The notes beneath the pieces were generated by a model, which saw only the letters and a program-made list of their open reading frames with translations, had not been told where the DNA came from and did not search any database. The position numbers were made by a program, and so were the translations under genes. Positions 60,535 through 64,000 of a stretch of 64,000 nucleotides of DNA are shown one piece after another. Source of the DNA: Gnetum montanum (Eukaryota > Streptophyta > Gnetopsida > Gnetales > Gnetaceae); contig MNCI01007621.1 in NCBI GenBank assembly GCA_015680685.1, positions 396,829 through 460,828 on the forward strand, read 5' to 3'. How positions within the stretch are numbered: position 1 is the first letter of the stretch; every line of letters begins with the position of its first letter.

Positions 60535-62063
60535 TGTTGGGGACGAGTTAATGTATTTTATATGTTATGCGGTTTCATCTTTATGTTATGATTATGATGT
60601 CTTTACATGCTAATGAGTCATGATATTGGGACCACGATATTGGAGCCTGCCAAGCAATATTGGACATCCAATGTCAAAACCTGTCTCGTTGCCTATAAAT
60701 AAGAAGCAGGCACACTTGGTTTTGGCATCAGATATTTAGTTTCTTAGTCTCTTGAAACACCACAAAAATGTCAGCAACACTTCCAGACAACTTCAGAGCC
60801 TCTGAAACGGCTTCAAGTAGCCCACCATGGAGTAAGCAAGGTTCCCCTAGGGCCCACAGATCACGACGGCAAGTGTCGGTGTCAAGAATCATCAGTTTCA
60901 AGGTCAAAAAGTGCAATTTTGGCTAAGTACACTGTGCAGACGTTGCACAGCGTAAGGATTAGCGTCACCAACTTTTAGAGCCCCAAAATTGAGCCAAAAT
61001 GACTTGATTTCAAGGGTGCAAGTCGTCCTCAGGGTCCACTATTGATAACTATGGGTCCCAGCCTTCAGAAATTCCAGATTTCAGCTCAAAATTGCAAGTT
61101 TTGGAGGTCACATTGTAGGTCACACTGTAGGTCATACTGGGCAATCAAATTTCTCTTGTTGTACTTTTTATTATAAATCCCCATTTGTGGGTATGTCAAG
61201 TCCTCATGGTCTAAAAAAAATATATATGTAATTTTTCAAGTGGGCCAAAGCCGAAGCTAATCCTCCTAAATTTTCTTTAAATTTTTATCGCTTGAGGGCT
61301 TGTTTTTCTAATTTGTTTGTATTTTCATGGGCTTGAATGACCCACAAATTGTAAAATACATTGAACCTGGTCAAAGAAAACCCTAGCCAAACCCTAGCCC
61401 AAACCTATAAATACCCTATCAATTCACACAAATTGGAGAGGTAAAAAGAAGAAGATTGGGGAGGCAAAAAGAAGAAGATTGGGGGAGGCAAAAAGAAGAA
61501 GATGGAGGGAGGCAAAAATTGGAGAGATTGGTAATTCTGAAAAAGGACAGAACTTCCAATCCTTGGGCGCTCAGCACATCTGATTGTTGGCTTCTAAGTT
61601 TTTCTCACGTTCATCCCATTTCATCATTGCATCATCGTGTCATATCATTCCAGGGCTAGGCATTTGACTTGCCATCCACATGTGTGCAACTACACTTTGA
61701 CCGGTGCATATTCTTGTTTGAACAATACAATACAGTTTCATCATTGCCTCCTATTTACATTATTTACTTTGGTTTATGCTTTGTTTACAATGTAACTCTA
61801 TTTATGCTTTATTTATAATTCAGTACACTCTGTTTACATTTCGTATCGCCGTTTGCATTCCTTTTACATCCCGTTTACAATAACCCCAGTACTAGCCGTA
61901 GCTTACACTCGGGGAAGTCCTTGGTTGATTTGTGTGCAGACCATCCAAGGCACTCTGCCTTTGTTTATTTTTCCAGCTTGCCCTCGGGTGAAGGCAGGGT
62001 CAGCTGTGGCTGCCTGACAATCTCTCGGTATCTAACCTTACACCGACGATTTAGGACAGTACA
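60535..62063 (+). repeat. Element D 5' LTR
   Basis: The right end ACA at 62063 is fixed by the primer site six bases on. The left end TGTTGGGGACG is proposed from TG and from the abrupt sequence change; no second LTR is available to confirm it. It contains two TATAAATA words (60694-60701 and 61406-61413). A 24-bp purine-rich unit (GAGGCAAAAAGAAGAAGATT) is repeated at 61438, 61461, 61485 and partly 61509. Confidence 0.65.
61406..61413 (+). promoter_or_regulatory. Candidate TATA box of element D
   Basis: TATAAATA in ACCTATAAATACCC. A start about 30 bases downstream would fall on the first 24-bp purine unit at 61438. The alternative is TATAAATA at 60694, whose surroundings resemble the R1 repeats. 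Confidence 0.5.
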
Positions 62064-62068
62064 GTTTT

Positions 62069-62085
62069 TGGCGCTAGAAGGAGGG
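62069..62085 (+). promoter_or_regulatory. Element D primer binding site, tRNA-Asn
   Basis: TGGCGCTAGAAGGAGGG is complementary over 17 bases to the 3' end (including CCA) of plant cytosolic tRNA-Asn(GUU) as I recall it. It is the undecayed version of the sites in A, B and C. Confidence 0.85.
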
Positions 62086-62250
62086 CCACTTTCTTATTAT
62101 TGGTTAAAACGTCACTATCTGTCAAATCTCATCCATCTTGCCCATTTGAGTCTCCTCATCCCCATTGATCACATTGAGCTTGTGCCACCCCACGCTACAA
62201 TTGCTTGTGATCCAACTCCATCCGTCTACCCTAGTCCATTCACGTTTATC

Positions 62251-63141
62251 ATGGAATCTTTCCAGGTTAACCCAGTAACACTACCAATTGCTGACTTTGG
62301 GGCTGAAGCTTCAAACCCTATGACTGCTACGGAATCCATAACCGTTACTAAACACATAAATCCTCAAGGCCCTACACGCCAATCCCTTAGGCTACAAGGC
62401 AAAGGCCCTATTCACGCAACTCTTACACCCGAGCAGTATAATATTATCTGTGTCAAGATCCAAGCCAACCTACCCATTGATCGTATAGAAAGGGAAGCTA
62501 AGCAAGAATATGAATTCATCCACAAAGGAGGGCGTGAGGTTATCCCTTCAGCTTTTGACATAATCCCACTGTCTGAAAACCATCATAAACTCATATCCCA
62601 ACTTCTTATGGCTAGAAGTCAAGCCTTGCAACTACCTCCCATAGAGCCTCAAGACGAAGAAGATGACTTTGCAGCCCAATTTGAACATGGAGAATCATAC
62701 CATACCATTAGCCCCCATGCCCACACAAACCCATTGTTTCATCCTTTCTTGGAAGAAACTATGTTTCCTTCTTCATCCACAAACACTCGAGGACCTGTTC
62801 CCCATTCCATTCCTATCTTCTCCATGCTCAATAACATTCACTTTGATGCGTCTACTTCCATAATTCCTCCACTAGTACAGTCCCAACAACTCACCCAAAC
62901 CAACGCAGGGTCAATCCTCCAACCTCAAGTAATTGGAATACCATCAGTCATACCAGCTTCCACATCCACCCATTACATACCCCAGATGCAAATTCATAGG
63001 GCACCATTGATTACTCCTACCCAACATGTTCAAGGTGTTACCTCACAACCTATGGTTGGGCAGTGGGTTCCACCAGTAGTCTCAGTCCCGAATACCATCC
63101 CACCACAACAAATGTTAGCCCAACAACCTACTTTTCCATAA
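62251..63141 (+). CDS. Element D gag, N-terminal part
   Basis: I choose ATG 62251 (MESFQVNPVTLP), because the upstream in-frame ATG at 61921 lies inside the LTR. About 296 codons to TAA at 63139-63141. The N-terminal half has TPEQYNIICVKIQANLPIDR and EYEFIHKGGREVIPSAFDII, both with counterparts in the gag of C. The second half is a Pro/Gln/Ser-rich, probably disordered region. The TAA is probably a decayed codon, since the frame and homology continue after it. It would form the N-terminal segment of the element capsid protein. Confidence 0.75.
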   Translation: MESFQVNPVTLPIADFGAEASNPMTATESITVTKHINPQGPTRQSLRLQGKGPIHATLTPEQYNIICVKIQANLPIDRIEREAKQEYEFIHKGGREVIPSAFDIIPLSENHHKLISQLLMARSQALQLPPIEPQDEEDDFAAQFEHGESYHTISPHAHTNPLFHPFLEETMFPSSSTNTRGPVPHSIPIFSMLNNIHFDASTSIIPPLVQSQQLTQTNAGSILQPQVIGIPSVIPASTSTHYIPQMQIHRAPLITPTQHVQGVTSQPMVGQWVPPVVSVPNTIPPQQMLAQQPTFP

Positions 63142-63225
63142 AAAATGCAACAATTAAACCATTATCATCCACAATCAACTCAATCCATTGGTTTGCCTAC
63201 CGCCCAAGAATGGGCAGACACATAA

Positions 63226-64000
63226 AAAATGATGCACTCGTTGGCAGAAGAATTAAAACGCCTTAAAACTTTCAACAATGAGGAAGTCAAGGTACTAGAT
63301 TTCTATCAAGATGACCCAATTGACCCCTCAATTCCACCCTTGACCTTGCCAAAAGGAGTCTCATTACCTCAACTAACCAAGTACAATGGAGAAGGGGACC
63401 CAAATGCCCACCTAGTGACATTTAGAACTGAAAGCCTTTTACTTCAAGCATTGCCCCATGTAATCTTGCGAGTGTTTGCAAAGTCCTTAACCGAAAAAGC
63501 CTTAAACTGGTACCGATCTTTACCCCATAGCTCCATATCTTCTTTAGAGAATTTGTTGCATCAGTTTGTCACTCGTTTCAAGTACAATTTGAAACCTGAA
63601 GCCACATTAGATAACTTGATTCAAATTAAAAAAGCACCTTTAGAGCCAGGAAAAAAATTTATCCAAAGGTGGAGTGCAACCTTAAACGAACTTAACGAAC
63701 CTATCCCTGAAACATATTTACTCACTATCCTCAAATCAACCGTGAATGACTTTATTAAGTCAAAACTTTACTACCTGAAAGCCCGCACATTAAGCCAAGC
63801 ATTCGTACAATTCAAAGACATAGAAGAAGCGACACAAACAAGTAATGACCTAGCCTACTCAACCTTTAGGAGCCAACACATGAGGAAAGATAAATCCAAA
63901 ACAACAGTAGCAGTAGTGGTTGAGGGAAAACAACCCGCTATCCCAAACAAGTATGAAAGAACAGCACCCACTCATACACCTGAAAGTTCCTCAAATAGAA
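63226..64000 (+). CDS. Element D gag, Retrotrans_gag core (runs off window)
   Basis: Same frame as 62251-63141, after a second stop at 63223-63225. Open for 258 codons to the window end; the first ATG is at 63229. Words: LAEELKRLKTFNNEEVKVLD, DFYQDDPIDPSIPPLTLPKG, EGDPNAHLVTFRTESLLLQA, then the signature block KALNWYRSLPHSSISSLENL, FVTRFKYNL, KKFIQRWSATLNELNEPIPE and FIKSKLYYLKA, and IEEATQTSNDLAYSTFRSQH. This is the Retrotrans_gag family pattern. It aligns with 20065-19380 (minus) in element C. Confidence 0.85.

Larger units (their letters stand above)
60535..64000 (+). mobile_element. Element D: Tat-type Ty3/gypsy element, 5' part
   Basis: 5' LTR (about 60535-62063), intact primer site, leader and gag, running off the window end. 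The gag is homologous to that of element C but far better preserved, with only two in-frame stops in about 580 codons, so D is the youngest element in the window. The LTR differs from that of C. The 3' half, including pol and the second LTR, lies beyond 64000. Confidence 0.8.

Noticed and set aside
62069-62087. tRNA-Asn-like sequence as a tRNA gene
   Set aside because: Only the complement of the 3' 17 bases is present, directly after an LTR; it is a primer site.

Overview
The window is plant nuclear DNA made almost entirely of transposable elements at several stages of decay. I found no host gene I could defend. AT-rich sequence, old full-length LTR retrotransposons with dense stop codons (mostly explicable as C-to-T changes such as CAG to TAG, CAA to TAA and TGG to TAG), nested insertions and very large Ty3/gypsy Tat-type elements suggest a seed plant with a big genome. 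A gymnosperm is my best guess, but that is inference from style only.

Layout. 1-4100: two copies of an LTR-like repeat (R1) around an AT-rich spacer. 4109-23340: element C, a 19.2 kb Tat/Ogre-like Ty3/gypsy element on the minus strand. Its gag-protease reading frame (20989-17345) and RT-RNase H-aRNase H-integrase reading frame (9261-5780) are separated by about 8 kb. That interval holds a 29-bp minisatellite, an intron-bearing decayed gene on the opposite strand (about 13752-16446, running into an N gap) and an array of about 17 degenerate ~190-bp units. 24855-25148 and 51131-51815: two halves of one decayed chromovirus reverse transcriptase (F), split by insertion E (25149-51130, TG...CA ends, TSD ATCAT). 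Two sister Tat-type elements later landed inside E: A (26293-37441, TSD ATAGT) and B (39322-50729, TSD GATAT). Both are plus strand, about 11 kb, and read gag-PR-aRNaseH-RT-RNaseH-INT, so the extra RNase H lies before RT, unlike element C.

51816-60534: LTR copies of a minus-strand, probably copia-type family, a LINE zinc-knuckle fragment, the third R1 copy and anonymous AT-rich DNA. 60535-64000: the 5' part of element D on the plus strand (LTR, primer binding site, gag), the least damaged element here; its gag is homologous to that of C.

How the parts relate. A, B, C and D all carry a primer binding site that matches, with decay, the 3' end of plant tRNA-Asn. Reverse transcriptase catalytic motifs are broken in A, B and C, so none can move by itself. 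Insertion order is readable: F, then E inside F, then A and B inside E. The strongest candidates for something undescribed are the spliced antisense gene plus satellite array lodged between protease and RT of element C, and the upstream position of the archaeal-type RNase H in A and B.
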